From Thioflexithrix psekupsensis (GTDB taxonomy: Bacteria; Pseudomonadota; Gammaproteobacteria; Beggiatoales; Beggiatoaceae): a DNA stretch of 64,000 bases. Position 1 is the stretch's first letter, and each line of letters starts with the position of its first letter. Under the pieces are notes generated by a model that worked only from the letters and a program-made list of their open reading frames with translations, had not been told where the DNA came from and ran no database searches. Shown here piece after piece: positions 48,492 to 58,600 of this stretch. The stretch is taken from contig NZ_MSLT01000024.1 of NCBI RefSeq assembly GCF_002149925.1, positions 64,501-128,500 on the forward strand. Reading direction: 5' to 3'. A program made the position numbers and the translations under genes.

Positions 48492-48975
48492 GGTTTATTT
48501 AAGCATTGGCAGCAATATTGATCCTGCGGCAAATATTCGCGCTGCCATTACCGCTTTAAAACAGCATTATCATCACGTGATTCTGTCACCCATTTATGAA
48601 ACAGAAGCAGTGGGTTTTGTGGGCGATAATTTTTATAATTTAGTGGTGCAATTAAACACGGACAATCCTCCCGATTTAATCGCCAAAACGCTACGCGATA
48701 TTGAACATCAACAAGGGCGAAAACGCACCAGCGAGCGTTTTAATTCTCGCACGTTAGATATTGATTTAATTCTTTATGATGAGATGGTGTTAAAAACCGA
48801 TTTATTGGAACTGCCACGCGGCGAAATTTTAAAATATGCTTTTGTGTTAAAACCCTTAGCGGATTTAAGTCCCGATAAACTCCACCCCACCACGCAACAA
48901 ACTTATCGCCAATTATGGGCAGCTTTTGATCACGCCAGTCAACCGCTTTGGCCTGTTTTATTAACGGTAGAATAA
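48484..48975 (+). CDS. folK: Hydroxymethyldihydropterin pyrophosphokinase FolK
   Basis: 163 residues. It transfers pyrophosphate from ATP to the pterin, the step after FolB. Motifs: VYLSIGSNIDPAANIRAAI, SPIYETEAVGFVGDNFYNLVVQL, and the signature RTSERFNSRTLDIDLILYD with the Mg-binding Asp pair, then PRGEILKYAFVLKPLADLSP. Translation is coupled to folB by the overlap. Confidence 0.96.
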   Translation: MAEVYLSIGSNIDPAANIRAAITALKQHYHHVILSPIYETEAVGFVGDNFYNLVVQLNTDNPPDLIAKTLRDIEHQQGRKRTSERFNSRTLDIDLILYDEMVLKTDLLELPRGEILKYAFVLKPLADLSPDKLHPTTQQTYRQLWAAFDHASQPLWPVLLTVE

Positions 48976-48984
48976 AGCGCGTTA

Positions 48985-49191
48985 TTAAGTCGTTAAAAAA
49001 ATATTCAGCCATTAAAACCATTCAGAATGTTCACTCCTCTACCGCCCCTGCCCTCTTGCTGGGAGGGGGAATAACAGATTGTTTTTATTGTTAAAATCTA
49101 ACAAAATAACCCGATCTCTTTTTCCTCCTAGCAGGAGTGGTTAGGGTGGTAGAGGTGCTGATAGTCCAGATTATTCCTGTTTGGGTGCTTA
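48985..49191. repeat. MITE-like palindromic element, copy B
   Basis: Aligns from end to end with 825-1044: the same outer TTAAGTCGTTAAA, then TTCAGAATGTTCAC, CTACCGCCCC and inverted GGTGGTAGAGG, ending with CCAGATTATTCCTGTTTGGG. The G/C-rich arms are more diverged than in copy A. It starts 9 bases after the folK stop. Confidence 0.7.
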
Positions 49192-49469
49192 TATGAAATT
49201 CATGAGAATGAACTTTAAGTAAAGTGCTTTCGTCAATTACAATAATGTTTGTTGAGTGGGCGAAAAACTCTTAGTTTACAAATGACGTTTTCAATTGTAC
49301 TTTTTGGGTGTGACGCTTCCTTTTACCACTGTGGTAGCGTTTTTGTTTTTTGACGCTCAAGACGGTGCGTTTTTTTAAAATTCTCCCTAAACGATTTTTG
49401 ATAGAATATCTCTCCAACAAAATTATTCTTAAAATTAACCCCATCACTCAGCATCACCGAGAATACCAA
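49192..49469. other. purM upstream region with hairpin
   Basis: Noncoding gap between the MITE-like copy and purM. It holds a short dyad TACCAC-T-GTGGTA (49324-49336) followed by GCGTTTTTGTTTTTT, which looks like an attenuator or terminator on the plus strand. The open frame extending purM upstream to 49350 runs through this T-rich leader and is not protein-like. I could not identify a PurR site. Confidence 0.45.
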
Positions 49470-50528
49470 ATGACAACGACGGATACGCGATCACCGCTTA
49501 ATTATCAAACCGCAGGTGTGAATATCGATCACGGCAATTTGTTGGTGGAACGCATTAAACCCATCGCCCAACGTACCCACCGCCCAGAACAATTGGGTGG
49601 TTTGGGGGGATTTGGAGCTTTGTTTGCGTTGCCGCTGGAGCGTTATCAACATCCTGTATTGGTTTCTGGCACCGACGGCGTGGGAACAAAATTAAAATTA
49701 GCCATGCAACTGGGAAAACATGACACCATTGGCATTGATTTGGTCGCCATGTGCGTCAACGATATTGTGGTATCGGGCGCGGAGCCTTTGTTTTTTCTCG
49801 ATTATTACGCCACAGGTCATCTTAATGTCGAAACGGCAACCGCAGTGATTGCGGGCATCGGGCGCGGCTGTGAATTGGCAGGCGCGGCATTGGTCGGCGG
49901 TGAAACGGCAGAAATGCCCGGTATGTATGAAGGCGAAGATTATGATTTAGCAGGGTTTTCTGTGGGCATTGTGGAACGGGATCGCATTATTGATGGGCGA
50001 CGTTTGGCACAAGATGGCGATGTGTTAATTGGATTGGCTTCTAGCGGAGCGCATTCTAATGGTTACTCTTTGATTCGTAAGGTCATTGAGCGTACGGGTG
50101 TGGCGTTGGATGCGGATTTTTACGGTCATTCTTTGGGTGAAGTATTGCTTGAGCCGACGCGGATTTATGTTAAACCTGTTTTACAAACCTTAGCCATTGC
50201 GCCCGTTCATGCCATTGCACATATTACAGGTGGCGGCTTGTTGGAAAACCTTCCTAGAGTATTACCTGACAATGTCACCGCGTATATCGACACAGCCAGT
50301 TGGACGTGGCCGCCCTTGTTTAAATGGTTACAAAGCGAAGCCCATATTGACGACACGGAAATGTATCGTACTTTTAATTGTGGTGTGGGCATGGTGTTGT
50401 GTGTGCCTGCGGCTGTCGTAGATACAGTTATACAAAGTATGCAGCATGCAGGGGAACAAGCGTGGGTGTTAGGGCGTTTAGTTCCGCGGGTGGATCAGGC
50501 GATCATTTTTGGAAATAGCGTATGTTAA
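49470..50528 (+). CDS. purM: Phosphoribosylformylglycinamidine cyclo-ligase PurM
   Basis: 352 residues from the ATG at 49470; a start at 49350 would add a 40-residue basic extension absent from the family. It closes the imidazole ring (AIR) in purine synthesis using ATP. Motifs: [58 protein letters not shown]-like [30 protein letters not shown] and [16 protein letters not shown]. It overlaps purN by 7 bases. Confidence 0.96.
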   Translation: MTTTDTRSPLNYQTAGVNIDHGNLLVERIKPIAQRTHRPEQLGGLGGFGALFALPLERYQHPVLVSGTDGVGTKLKLAMQLGKHDTIGIDLVAMCVNDIVVSGAEPLFFLDYYATGHLNVETATAVIAGIGRGCELAGAALVGGETAEMPGMYEGEDYDLAGFSVGIVERDRIIDGRRLAQDGDVLIGLASSGAHSNGYSLIRKVIERTGVALDADFYGHSLGEVLLEPTRIYVKPVLQTLAIAPVHAIAHITGGGLLENLPRVLPDNVTAYIDTASWTWPPLFKWLQSEAHIDDTEMYRTFNCGVGMVLCVPAAVVDTVIQSMQHAGEQAWVLGRLVPRVDQAIIFGNSVC

Positions 50529-51121
50529 ACGTGGTTATTTTGATTTCTGGACGCGGCAGCAATATGCAAGCCATTGTAGAGACAGAAGATTCTTTGTTAG
50601 CGGTGCGGGCAATTGTCAGTAATCGAGCGGATGCGGCTGGATTGCGTTATGCTCAGGCTAAAAATATTACAACTCATGTGCTTTCTCATCATGATTATGC
50701 GGATAGAACGGCTTTTGATCGGGCTTTGCAAGCCTGTATTGATCAATATGCCCCGGATGCGGTGGTGTTAGCGGGGTTTATGCGTATTTTGGGACGGGAA
50801 TTTGTGCAGCATTATGCGGGGCGTTTGTTTAATATTCATCCTTCGTTATTGCCTGATTTTAAAGGATTAGATACGCATCGTCGTGTGTTGGAGGCAGGTT
50901 GTCGGGAACACGGGGCGAGTGTGCATTTTGTCACTGAGGATTTGGACGGTGGTCCCGTGATCGCGCAAGTGAAAGTTCCCATATTACCCAACGATACGGA
51001 AGACACATTGGCGACTCGTGTATTAGCCAAAGAACATTATTTGTATCCAAAAGTGTTACAACAATTTGCTGCGGGCGAATTTTATTTACACAACGGGCAA
51101 GTGGTGTGGACTCAGAAATAA
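50522..51121 (+). CDS. purN: Phosphoribosylglycinamide formyltransferase PurN
   Basis: 199 residues. It moves a formyl group from 10-formyl-THF to GAR. Seen: [60 protein letters not shown] with the catalytic Asn and His, and [15 protein letters not shown] with the catalytic Asp. The purMN pair is a usual gammaproteobacterial operon. Confidence 0.96.
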   Translation: MLNVVILISGRGSNMQAIVETEDSLLAVRAIVSNRADAAGLRYAQAKNITTHVLSHHDYADRTAFDRALQACIDQYAPDAVVLAGFMRILGREFVQHYAGRLFNIHPSLLPDFKGLDTHRRVLEAGCREHGASVHFVTEDLDGGPVIAQVKVPILPNDTEDTLATRVLAKEHYLYPKVLQQFAAGEFYLHNGQVVWTQK

Positions 51122-51140
51122 TGGATTGAGGATAGAGAAA

Positions 51141-51485
51141 ATGAGTGATTCTGGTTATCAAGAATTAGTAGATAATACTCTAATGGCGATTGAAGAAGCA
51201 TTAGAACAACAAGAAATAGAGATTGATTATGAAACCGTTTCAGGTATTTTAACGCTGGAATTTGCGGATCATTCAAAAATTGTGATTAATCGCCAACCCG
51301 CGGTTAAGCAATTGTGGATTGCGGCCAAATCGGGTGGTTTTCATTTAAATTATGATCCAGCACAAATGACTTGGGTTTTAGAGACGGATTCATCATTGGA
51401 CGTGGCGCAATTATTATCGCGGTTATGTTCTGAGCAATCCGGGGAGAATGTACGGTTGTTGTTGGGGAAATTATCAGGGCATTGA
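51141..51485 (+). CDS. cyaY: Frataxin-like iron-sulfur assembly protein CyaY
   Basis: 114 residues from the ATG at 51141, close to the usual 106. CyaY binds iron through acidic residues of the first helix and modulates IscS. The N-terminal helix is acidic (LMAIEEALEQQEIEIDYE), then beta strands with KIVINRQPAVKQLWIAAKSGGFHLNY, the family signature. The in-frame extension to 51066 lies in the end of purN and lacks a ribosome site. It follows purN after 19 bases. Confidence 0.93.
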   Translation: MSDSGYQELVDNTLMAIEEALEQQEIEIDYETVSGILTLEFADHSKIVINRQPAVKQLWIAAKSGGFHLNYDPAQMTWVLETDSSLDVAQLLSRLCSEQSGENVRLLLGKLSGH

Positions 51486-51507
51486 GTTGTTGATAAAAAT
51501 ATTTTTT

Positions 51508-51631
51508 GTCTGAATCAGAATTTACAGACACAAGAATTTTCAAAATTTATTCTTGCCAGTGGTTTATTTTCAGCAGATTTTTTATTCTTTAATTCTGAAA
51601 ATCCTGAAATTCTGTAAATTCTGATTCTGAC
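51508..51631. repeat. CTGAATCAGAATTTACAG palindromic repeat, complete copy
   Basis: Terminal arms GTCTGAATCAGAATTTACAG (51508-51527) and, inverted, CTGTAAATTCTGATTCTGAC (51612-51631) differ at one position. A second inner inverted pair is ACAAGAATTTTCAAAAT with AATTCTGAAAATCCTG. Partial or diverged copies are at 18896, 34209 and 43375, and a short core dyad at 3839. Confidence 0.75.
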
Positions 51632-51678
51632 AAAATAAGAATTTTGTGGGCTATATCTTTTTTGTATTACGCTATTTA

Positions 51679-52683
51679 TCACACATTTTTCTTCACTCCC
51701 CAATGCCGAATCATTCGCCGCGCAGGATTTTCAAATAAGAAATAAGATAAGGCAGCCACTAATACCGATAAACTTAAAAAAATCACTAATAATAACCAAG
51801 TATTTTCAATCGGTAATTGTTTCACTCCGCGCAAAACAGGTTCATGCAGCAAATATAAAGAATAAGAAATTTTTCCCAGAAAATCGCCAATGGAATTAGT
51901 TAAAAAAGAGTGATCGTCAGGCACAAGAAAAACCAGTGAGAAAAACACCGATCCCACCACTAATAATACCCCAACATCTTTCCATAAACCATGCTTTACT
52001 CCAGTGATTGCTTGAAATATCTGGGGAAATAACAGCACAATGAATAACAAAGAAAATAAATACGCGCCACTTTGCCACTGTTTCGGTGCTGACCAGTGAC
52101 GATAAACTTGTCCCAATACTAAACCGGTTAAAAAATAAGGCAATGCTTCAAATATTCTAAATTGAATCGGCATCCCTAGCCATTCTGTGTTTATTCTCGG
52201 CAATCCCAGAAAAATTAATAATGCCACAATCGCCACTAACAAAAGATACAAGCGGCCTTCCCATTTTTGATAAAACCACCACAGTAAAATAAACAGTAGA
52301 TAAAAATGAATCTCAACAGGAATTGTCCACAATACTGATGTGCCAAATAAAAATAATAAATGCGCCATTAAATGCTGAATATTCGGAATATTGTAGAGAA
52401 GATTAGCACTGCTATAAGATAAAAAAACCACCAATAAAAATAACGGAATGACCCGTGCGATACGTGCCACTCCGTATTGATATACCATCGCTTTATTAAA
52501 CGGTTGATTCATGTACAAATACGACATCAAAAAACCGCTTAATATAAAAAATAACATCACCCCAAATTGACCCGCGCCAGTACCAAAAAAACCGCTTAAA
52601 AATTGAGTATTGTTGCTGTAATGACTGACGGCCACAATTAAAGCAGCAAGACCGCGCAGGCTGTTTAATTTTCTAATTTCCAT
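51679..52683 (-). CDS. Acyltransferase 3 family membrane protein (OafA/YrhL type)
   Basis: 334 residues, about ten membrane helices. Family features: KLNSLRGLAALIVAVSHYS with the conserved Arg and His, GVMLFFILSGFLMSY, ARIARVIPLFLL, and a C-terminal ISYSLYLLHEPVL block. These proteins move acyl groups onto sugars of surface or secreted glycans. There is no SGNH domain and no polysaccharide cluster nearby. Convergent with cyaY, separated by the palindromic repeat. Confidence 0.9.
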   Translation of the reverse strand: MEIRKLNSLRGLAALIVAVSHYSNNTQFLSGFFGTGAGQFGVMLFFILSGFLMSYLYMNQPFNKAMVYQYGVARIARVIPLFLLVVFLSYSSANLLYNIPNIQHLMAHLLFLFGTSVLWTIPVEIHFYLLFILLWWFYQKWEGRLYLLLVAIVALLIFLGLPRINTEWLGMPIQFRIFEALPYFLTGLVLGQVYRHWSAPKQWQSGAYLFSLLFIVLLFPQIFQAITGVKHGLWKDVGVLLVVGSVFFSLVFLVPDDHSFLTNSIGDFLGKISYSLYLLHEPVLRGVKQLPIENTWLLLVIFLSLSVLVAALSYFLFENPARRMIRHWGVKKNV

Positions 52684-52715
52684 TATAATTTGGGGTGCTT
52701 ATCAAAACCAATCCA

Positions 52716-53462
52716 CTAACCCAATTGCGACATGATTTCGTCGCTAATATCCGCATTAGAATAAACCTCTTGTACATCATCAAGGTTTTCTAACATGTCT
52801 AATAATTTCAACATCTTTTGTGCGGTGTCTAAATCCAATTCGCTGCTCGTGCTGGCGCGCATGGTTACTTCGGCTGTTTCTGCTTTAATACCTGCTTTTT
52901 CTAAAGCTTCTTTGACCGTGTGAAAATCATCAGGCGCAGTCAACACTTCAATCCCACTGTCATCATCAGTGACAATATCGCTTGCACCTGCTTCTAAGGC
53001 GATTTCCATCACCCGATCTTCGTCCGTACCGGGGGGATAATAGAGTTGTCCCACTTTGGTAAATAAATAGGAAACAGAACCATCTGTGCCTAAATTACCA
53101 CCTGTTTTACTGAAGGCATGGCGTACTTCGGAAACAGTGCGATTACGATTATCCGTTAAACAATCCACCATCACCGCCACGCCGCCGGGGCCGTAACCCT
53201 CATAACGCACTTCTTCATAATTATCACCGTCCATATCGCCTGAACCGCGTTTAATCGCACGCTCAATGGTGTCTTTACCCATATTCGCGGTTAAAGCCTT
53301 ATCCACCGCTAAACGCAAACGCGGATTAGACGCGGGATCACCGCCGCCCATACGCGATGCCACGGTGATTTCTCGAATTAAACGGGTAAATAATTTACCG
53401 CGTTTTGCATCCTGCGCACCTTTACGGTGTTGGATGTTTGCCCATTTACTGTGTCCTGCCAT
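52716..53462 (-). CDS. yebC: YebC/PmpR-family protein (TACO1 type)
   Basis: 248 residues, full family length. It opens [31 protein letters not shown] and continues with [12 protein letters not shown] and an acidic middle domain ([11 protein letters not shown]). Originally described as transcription regulators, family members are also reported to relieve ribosome stalling on proline stretches. In many gammaproteobacteria it precedes ruvC; here the downstream gene is an acyltransferase, so the ruv cluster is not conserved. Confidence 0.95.
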   Translation of the reverse strand: MAGHSKWANIQHRKGAQDAKRGKLFTRLIREITVASRMGGGDPASNPRLRLAVDKALTANMGKDTIERAIKRGSGDMDGDNYEEVRYEGYGPGGVAVMVDCLTDNRNRTVSEVRHAFSKTGGNLGTDGSVSYLFTKVGQLYYPPGTDEDRVMEIALEAGASDIVTDDDSGIEVLTAPDDFHTVKEALEKAGIKAETAEVTMRASTSSELDLDTAQKMLKLLDMLENLDDVQEVYSNADISDEIMSQLG

Positions 53463-53504
53463 AGCGATTTCTATTCTGTGTGTCGGTCAATTACAATTAA
53501 AAAT

Positions 53505-54350
53505 TTATTCTTTCTCGCTCTGCATTAATGCAGGCAAATGCGATTGGCAACCAAATGCCCGATCCATCGGCAATTGTTGCGTTACCAGTTTATCCTTGAC
53601 AATGCGCACCTGCAAACCGGTACTGGAAATATCACTACTGGATGTGCTGGGAGTCAGACAATCTGGCGGGGAAATCGGCGTAAAATCTTCGCCCGGTGCA
53701 ATTTTCCAAGCCTGCGTTTTTTTCGCATCGCTCAAAATTAAATAGCCTTGCGGATGCCACGTGGCGATTAACGGCTGTTCAATCGACATAAATCGCCCGT
53801 CAATAAAATTAAGCGTACTGGCGTGCATAAATTCAACCCCTAATTCTCCACATTGGGGCGTATAAATATGCGCCAATTGACGGCCATTAGGCGAGGGAAT
53901 AATGCTGTGTGGCATTTTAACATTGGGCTGCTCTGCCGTACACTGGGTTGGCCGCCCTTCTAACACCAAAATTTCATTGCCATTGGGTAAAATACGACTA
54001 AATTGCTGACTGCCATCGCTCAACACCGCTTCTAACAGAAAATAGCCCGCACTTTTCATATAAAAAATCTGTCCCGGACGATCATCTCTGGGAGAAGTCA
54101 CTGCGATTCGTTCTCCCTCTGCGCCATTTTGAGTGACCAATTGATGGTTAAAATTACGTCGTTCAGGTTCACTAAATACGCCGCCACCGCGTTGTTCGTA
54201 ACTGGAAACAAGAATCGCCCATTCCGAATCATCATCCGCCCAAACTACCGTTTCATCATGACGGCTGGCCGTCCAGTCTTGGGTTGGAGTTGTACTGCAT
54301 CCGCCCAATCCTGCCATCAGCAATAAAATCGCTATAGAATATTTATTCAC
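53505..54350 (-). CDS. Lipoprotein of unknown function
   Basis: 281 residues. Signal with lipobox GLGGC (Cys 18), next residues STT. The mature part has repeated short strands with Asp/Gly turns (WADDDSEWAILVSSYEQR; FYMKSAGYFLLEAVL; SPNGRQLAHIYTP; TWHPQGYLILSD), which suggests a beta-propeller-like fold. No family recognised. Divergent from the adaptor gene. Confidence 0.75.
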   Translation of the reverse strand: MNKYSIAILLLMAGLGGCSTTPTQDWTASRHDETVVWADDDSEWAILVSSYEQRGGGVFSEPERRNFNHQLVTQNGAEGERIAVTSPRDDRPGQIFYMKSAGYFLLEAVLSDGSQQFSRILPNGNEILVLEGRPTQCTAEQPNVKMPHSIIPSPNGRQLAHIYTPQCGELGVEFMHASTLNFIDGRFMSIEQPLIATWHPQGYLILSDAKKTQAWKIAPGEDFTPISPPDCLTPSTSSSDISSTGLQVRIVKDKLVTQQLPMDRAFGCQSHLPALMQSEKE

Positions 54351-54501
54351 GTTGCCTCAACTCCTTTTTGCGTAGGATAATGCGCAAAAAAAAAACGGTT
54401 CTTTGATTTTTCGCGCTTAATTCTGGCCATTTTACGGGATTCAAGCGACAGAAAAAACCACTGATTTTGTCACGTCGCTTTTATGATAGAGATTGGATGT
54501 T

Positions 54502-55503
54502 ATGAAAAAATTAATTTATTGGTGGATAGGGTGTAGTTTATCCCTGGTCAGTTCCCTGAGTGGCGCGGATGATGCTGTCGCGCTGTTTACCGCGCAACCG
54601 GCGTTGCACCAAAGTCAATTGACGGGATTTACTCGCGCCCGTGCGCAATTGGATGTGGTGAGCGAGTTATCTGCGCGCTGTCTTACTGTCAACAGCGATG
54701 TGGGCGATATGATTCCTGCTTCTGGGCTTTTCGCCTGTTTGGATGATACTTTTATTCGTTTGGAAATAGAAGCCAATCAAGTGGAACAGCAGCGATTAAA
54801 AAGCGATTTACAATTTTTAGAAAAAGAAGTGTCCCGTTTGCAACAATTAAGTCGTAACAAAGCGGTGTCAGAAGCCGAATTGGATCGCATGAAAAATCAA
54901 TTATCTTCGACAGAATTTCAACTCAAAGCCCGCGGCATTGAAGCCCGTCGCTTACAAGAACAATTGTCACGGGTGTGTTTAAAAGCTCCCGCGGGCTGGA
55001 AAGTGATACGGCGCAATCTTGAGCCAAAACAATGGGTGAATCAAGGCCAAACAGTGGCACAAGTGGGTGATTTTTCTCAATTACACGTTCCCTTCGCGCT
55101 GACTGTAGAAGAATACGCTGCATTGCAACATACCCAACCTTTACAGGTTTATTTACCCGATTTGCGCCAAACGGTGAAGGCCGATATGGCACGGATTTCT
55201 CCAGAATTTGATCCGCAAACGCGAAAAATAAATGTTGAATTGCTTTTAGATCAAGGTATTGAAGAGAAACGAGGCGGATGGCGAGTGGAGTTGGCCTTAT
55301 CGATCCCCGATCCAAGTGATACAGTAATTGTGCCATTGACGGCGATTCAAACGCGCTACGAAGAGTTTTTTCTCCTCACCCCCGAAGGCGAACGTAAAAC
55401 CATTGTCAAACTCGGCCAAGGTCATGAATTGAATACCATGCGTGTACAAGGACGCGGCATCAAAGCAGGTGATACATTCCGTCTACACACAGTGGCACAA
55501 TGA
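54502..55503 (+). CDS. HlyD/RND-type periplasmic adaptor protein (orphan)
   Basis: 333 residues from the ATG at 54502 (an in-frame TTG at 54493 is less likely). A cleavable signal (SLSLVSSLSGADD) precedes a helical hairpin (VEQQRLKSDLQFLEKEVSRLQQLSRNKAVSEAELDRMKNQLSS) and a lipoyl/beta-barrel region (LKAPAGWKVIRRNLEPKQWVNQGQTVAQVGDFSQL). This is the membrane-fusion protein plan of RND and type I systems. No pump or outer-membrane channel gene is next to it. The large surface protein gene follows after 128 bases on the same strand. Confidence 0.82.
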   Translation: MKKLIYWWIGCSLSLVSSLSGADDAVALFTAQPALHQSQLTGFTRARAQLDVVSELSARCLTVNSDVGDMIPASGLFACLDDTFIRLEIEANQVEQQRLKSDLQFLEKEVSRLQQLSRNKAVSEAELDRMKNQLSSTEFQLKARGIEARRLQEQLSRVCLKAPAGWKVIRRNLEPKQWVNQGQTVAQVGDFSQLHVPFALTVEEYAALQHTQPLQVYLPDLRQTVKADMARISPEFDPQTRKINVELLLDQGIEEKRGGWRVELALSIPDPSDTVIVPLTAIQTRYEEFFLLTPEGERKTIVKLGQGHELNTMRVQGRGIKAGDTFRLHTVAQ

Positions 55504-55631
55504 ATCTAAGCGGTTCACTCTCTTTTATCCCAAGACCTTAGCTATAATCATCACATTGTCTCGTCCATTTTTGGGTCGAGTTCCCTTGTTAAAATCTTCT
55601 CCTGTTTTCATCTAAGAAGAGTGACCGCATC

Positions 55632-58600
55632 ATGTTTGTTTCTATTTTACGCCCATTAGGGCTACTGTTTCTTTTTGCTTGTGTTCATCTGGCACAAGCC
55701 GCCACCCTTACGGTGAACAGCACCAGCAACAGTTCGCCGCCCGGCGACAGCAGTTGTACACTTAATGAAGCCATCAACAGCATTATCCTCTCAGAAGACC
55801 AATCGGGAGGCGATTGCGGATGGGCGATTGATGACACTTATAATGTCTTACTGCCCAGTGGTACTATTTTACTCAATCAAGCCATTTCTTTTTCGGGAAA
55901 AAAGGTGTCTATCGTGGGCGCAGTCGCCACCGATAACACTCCCGCCACCCTATTAGATGCCAGCGCATTAGAATCTCCGCCGTTGACCATCAGCAGCGGC
56001 AGTCAAATGACTTTGCAAAATATCACGCTCAATAACGCCACCTATGGCGCAATTGTCAATAACAGCAGTCAATTGTCTTTGATCCGCGTTCATTTAAAAA
56101 ATAACAGCGCAAGCAGTGGCGCGGCAATTAATAGTATTGGCGGGGTAATAACGATACAAACAGACAGTTTAATTCAAGGCAATACCACAAGCAACTTTGG
56201 CGGCGGCATTACTATTTCGGGAGGCAGCTTAACAATCAGTCAATCCATTCTTCGGAATAATTCTAGCGGTCGTGGCGGTGTTATTTACGCCAATAAAAAC
56301 AGCACTGTTTCCATTTCTAATAGCCAAATATTAAGCAATAGCAGCAGCAGTATAGGCGGCGCGTTTTATTTAACCCATTCCAGTTTAACACTCGACAATA
56401 CGCAGGTAGAAAATAACACGGGACAATCGGGTGGTGGTATTTGGTTAGAATCAAGCACATTGCAAATTAATAATTCCCGTTTATTAGGCAATCTCGCAAA
56501 CGATACGGGTGGCGCAATTTATGCCATATCAGGCACGGTTAATGTCACGCAGAGTTGTCTTGTTAATAACAGCGATATTAGCTTTTACAGTGCCGTTACA
56601 GCCACTGCCAGAAGCAATTGGTGGGGTTATGGCACGGGGGCTGGTGGCGCGTTTTCAGGGGACGGTGACAGTGTCAGCAATACTGTAGATGCCAGTGGTT
56701 TCTTAACCAGTGCTTTAGCAGGCTGTCCAACCATTGAATTGCCACCTTTTGATTGTAGCGATGTGTCTGGAATTACGCCAACGCAATGTGGTTTTTTAAG
56801 CGACTTTTATAATCAATTACAAGGCGATAATTGGACAAATAACACAGGATGGCTGGAAGTTGAAAACGGCTGCTCTTGGTATGGTATTAGTTGTTTAACC
56901 ATCGCGCCCAATGCCATCTCCATTAATCTTGCTAATAATAATTTAGTGGGACAATTACCTGAATTTTCATTATTAGGAGAAACACTGATTCATTTAAACC
57001 TTTCTGGAAATCGCATTAACGGCACATTACCCAGTTTTTCAGGTTCAAGCCGTTTAAGCACGTTAAATCTGGCGAATAATGAATTAACAGGCAATATTCC
57101 TACGAGGTTAAATAATTCCACTTTACTGTCCATATTAAATCTCAGTAATAATCGTTTTTCAGGCACATTACCCAATTTAAGTGTACTGAGCAATTTGACC
57201 CAATTGGCCTTACACGGTAATCAATGGCAAGGCGAATTGCCGACGTGGATCATGAATTTGCCGCTCATTACGCAAGGGGGAGTCAGTGTGGGTTACAATT
57301 CGTTTTACATTACTGATACGGATTTACGTAATTTTATCAATCGCGTCAACAGCAATGGATTAATCACCCAAACCATTCCCCCAGATAATCTCATCGCCAG
57401 CGAGGTGAAAAGTACAGAAGTGTTACTGCAATGGAGTCCGATTGTTTATCAAGCGGATGGGGGCTATTACCAAATCGAATACGCTACAGGCACAGGCAGT
57501 ACATTTGTTAATGTAGGTCAAACCAGCAGTAAAAGTATTTCTGAATGGCGCGTCATAGGATTACAACCTAATACCCATTATCGTTTTCGCGTACGCACTT
57601 ACACCCCGCCGCACAATGAGCAAAAAAGCGGTTTACTGAGTGTACCCAGTGCAGAAATTGCGGTAACGACACCCAGTAGCATCGCCGCCCGATGGCAGCC
57701 GAGCAATGGGACTTTGATCGATTTTGGTAGTGCAGTTTTGGGAATGCCCACTTCAACACGCATTGTGACGTTACTCGATGTGGGCAGCCAATCGTTTACC
57801 GCACAACCTGAAATCGCAAGCGAACGCAGTGGCGATTTTAGTCTAACAACGACACTTGACCCAACCAATGATAAACAACGTATTTTTACATTGGTCTGTC
57901 GTCCGTCGGTATTGGGTACGTTTGACGGCCGCTTATCAATTCGTACTGAGCCGTCGATTGGTGAATTACTTAACTATTCTCTCCGTTGTACAGGATTAGC
58001 GGACAACCACGCGCCCGAAGCGGTGATATTGAGCAATGCCCGCGTGAATTTGGAAACAGACAGTAATCCTGTGGGCATACTGACCACCCGCGATCCCGAT
58101 GTGGGCGAGAGTCATACTTATCAATTAGTTTCTGCGCCACAGGGAATATTTGAAATTGTGGGCAATCAACTGCACATTCCTAACCGAGCAACGATTGCCG
58201 CTTTAATTGCAGGACAATCATTTTTAATTCGGATTCGCAGCACGGATCAAGCGGGTTTATTTGTGGAAACGGAGCTTATGGTGATCATCGACCCATTAAC
58301 TAAACCTGAACCCGAACCCGAACCCGAACCCGAACCCGAAAATAAAGCTCCACAAGCCATTTCATTAAATGGCAATTCGGTGGTTATTCGAGAAGAGATT
58401 AATACGGGAGATTTTATTGGAGAATTTTCCACTTTAGACCCCGATAATGGAGATGTTCACCGTTACACATTAATAAATCATACGGAAGGATTATTTGAAA
58501 TTCGTGGAGCGCGTTTATGGGTCAGAGCGGGTGTATTGTTTCGTAACGTGGGAACGCGCCAAATCACGGTACGCAGCACGGATTCGAGTGGGTTATTTGT

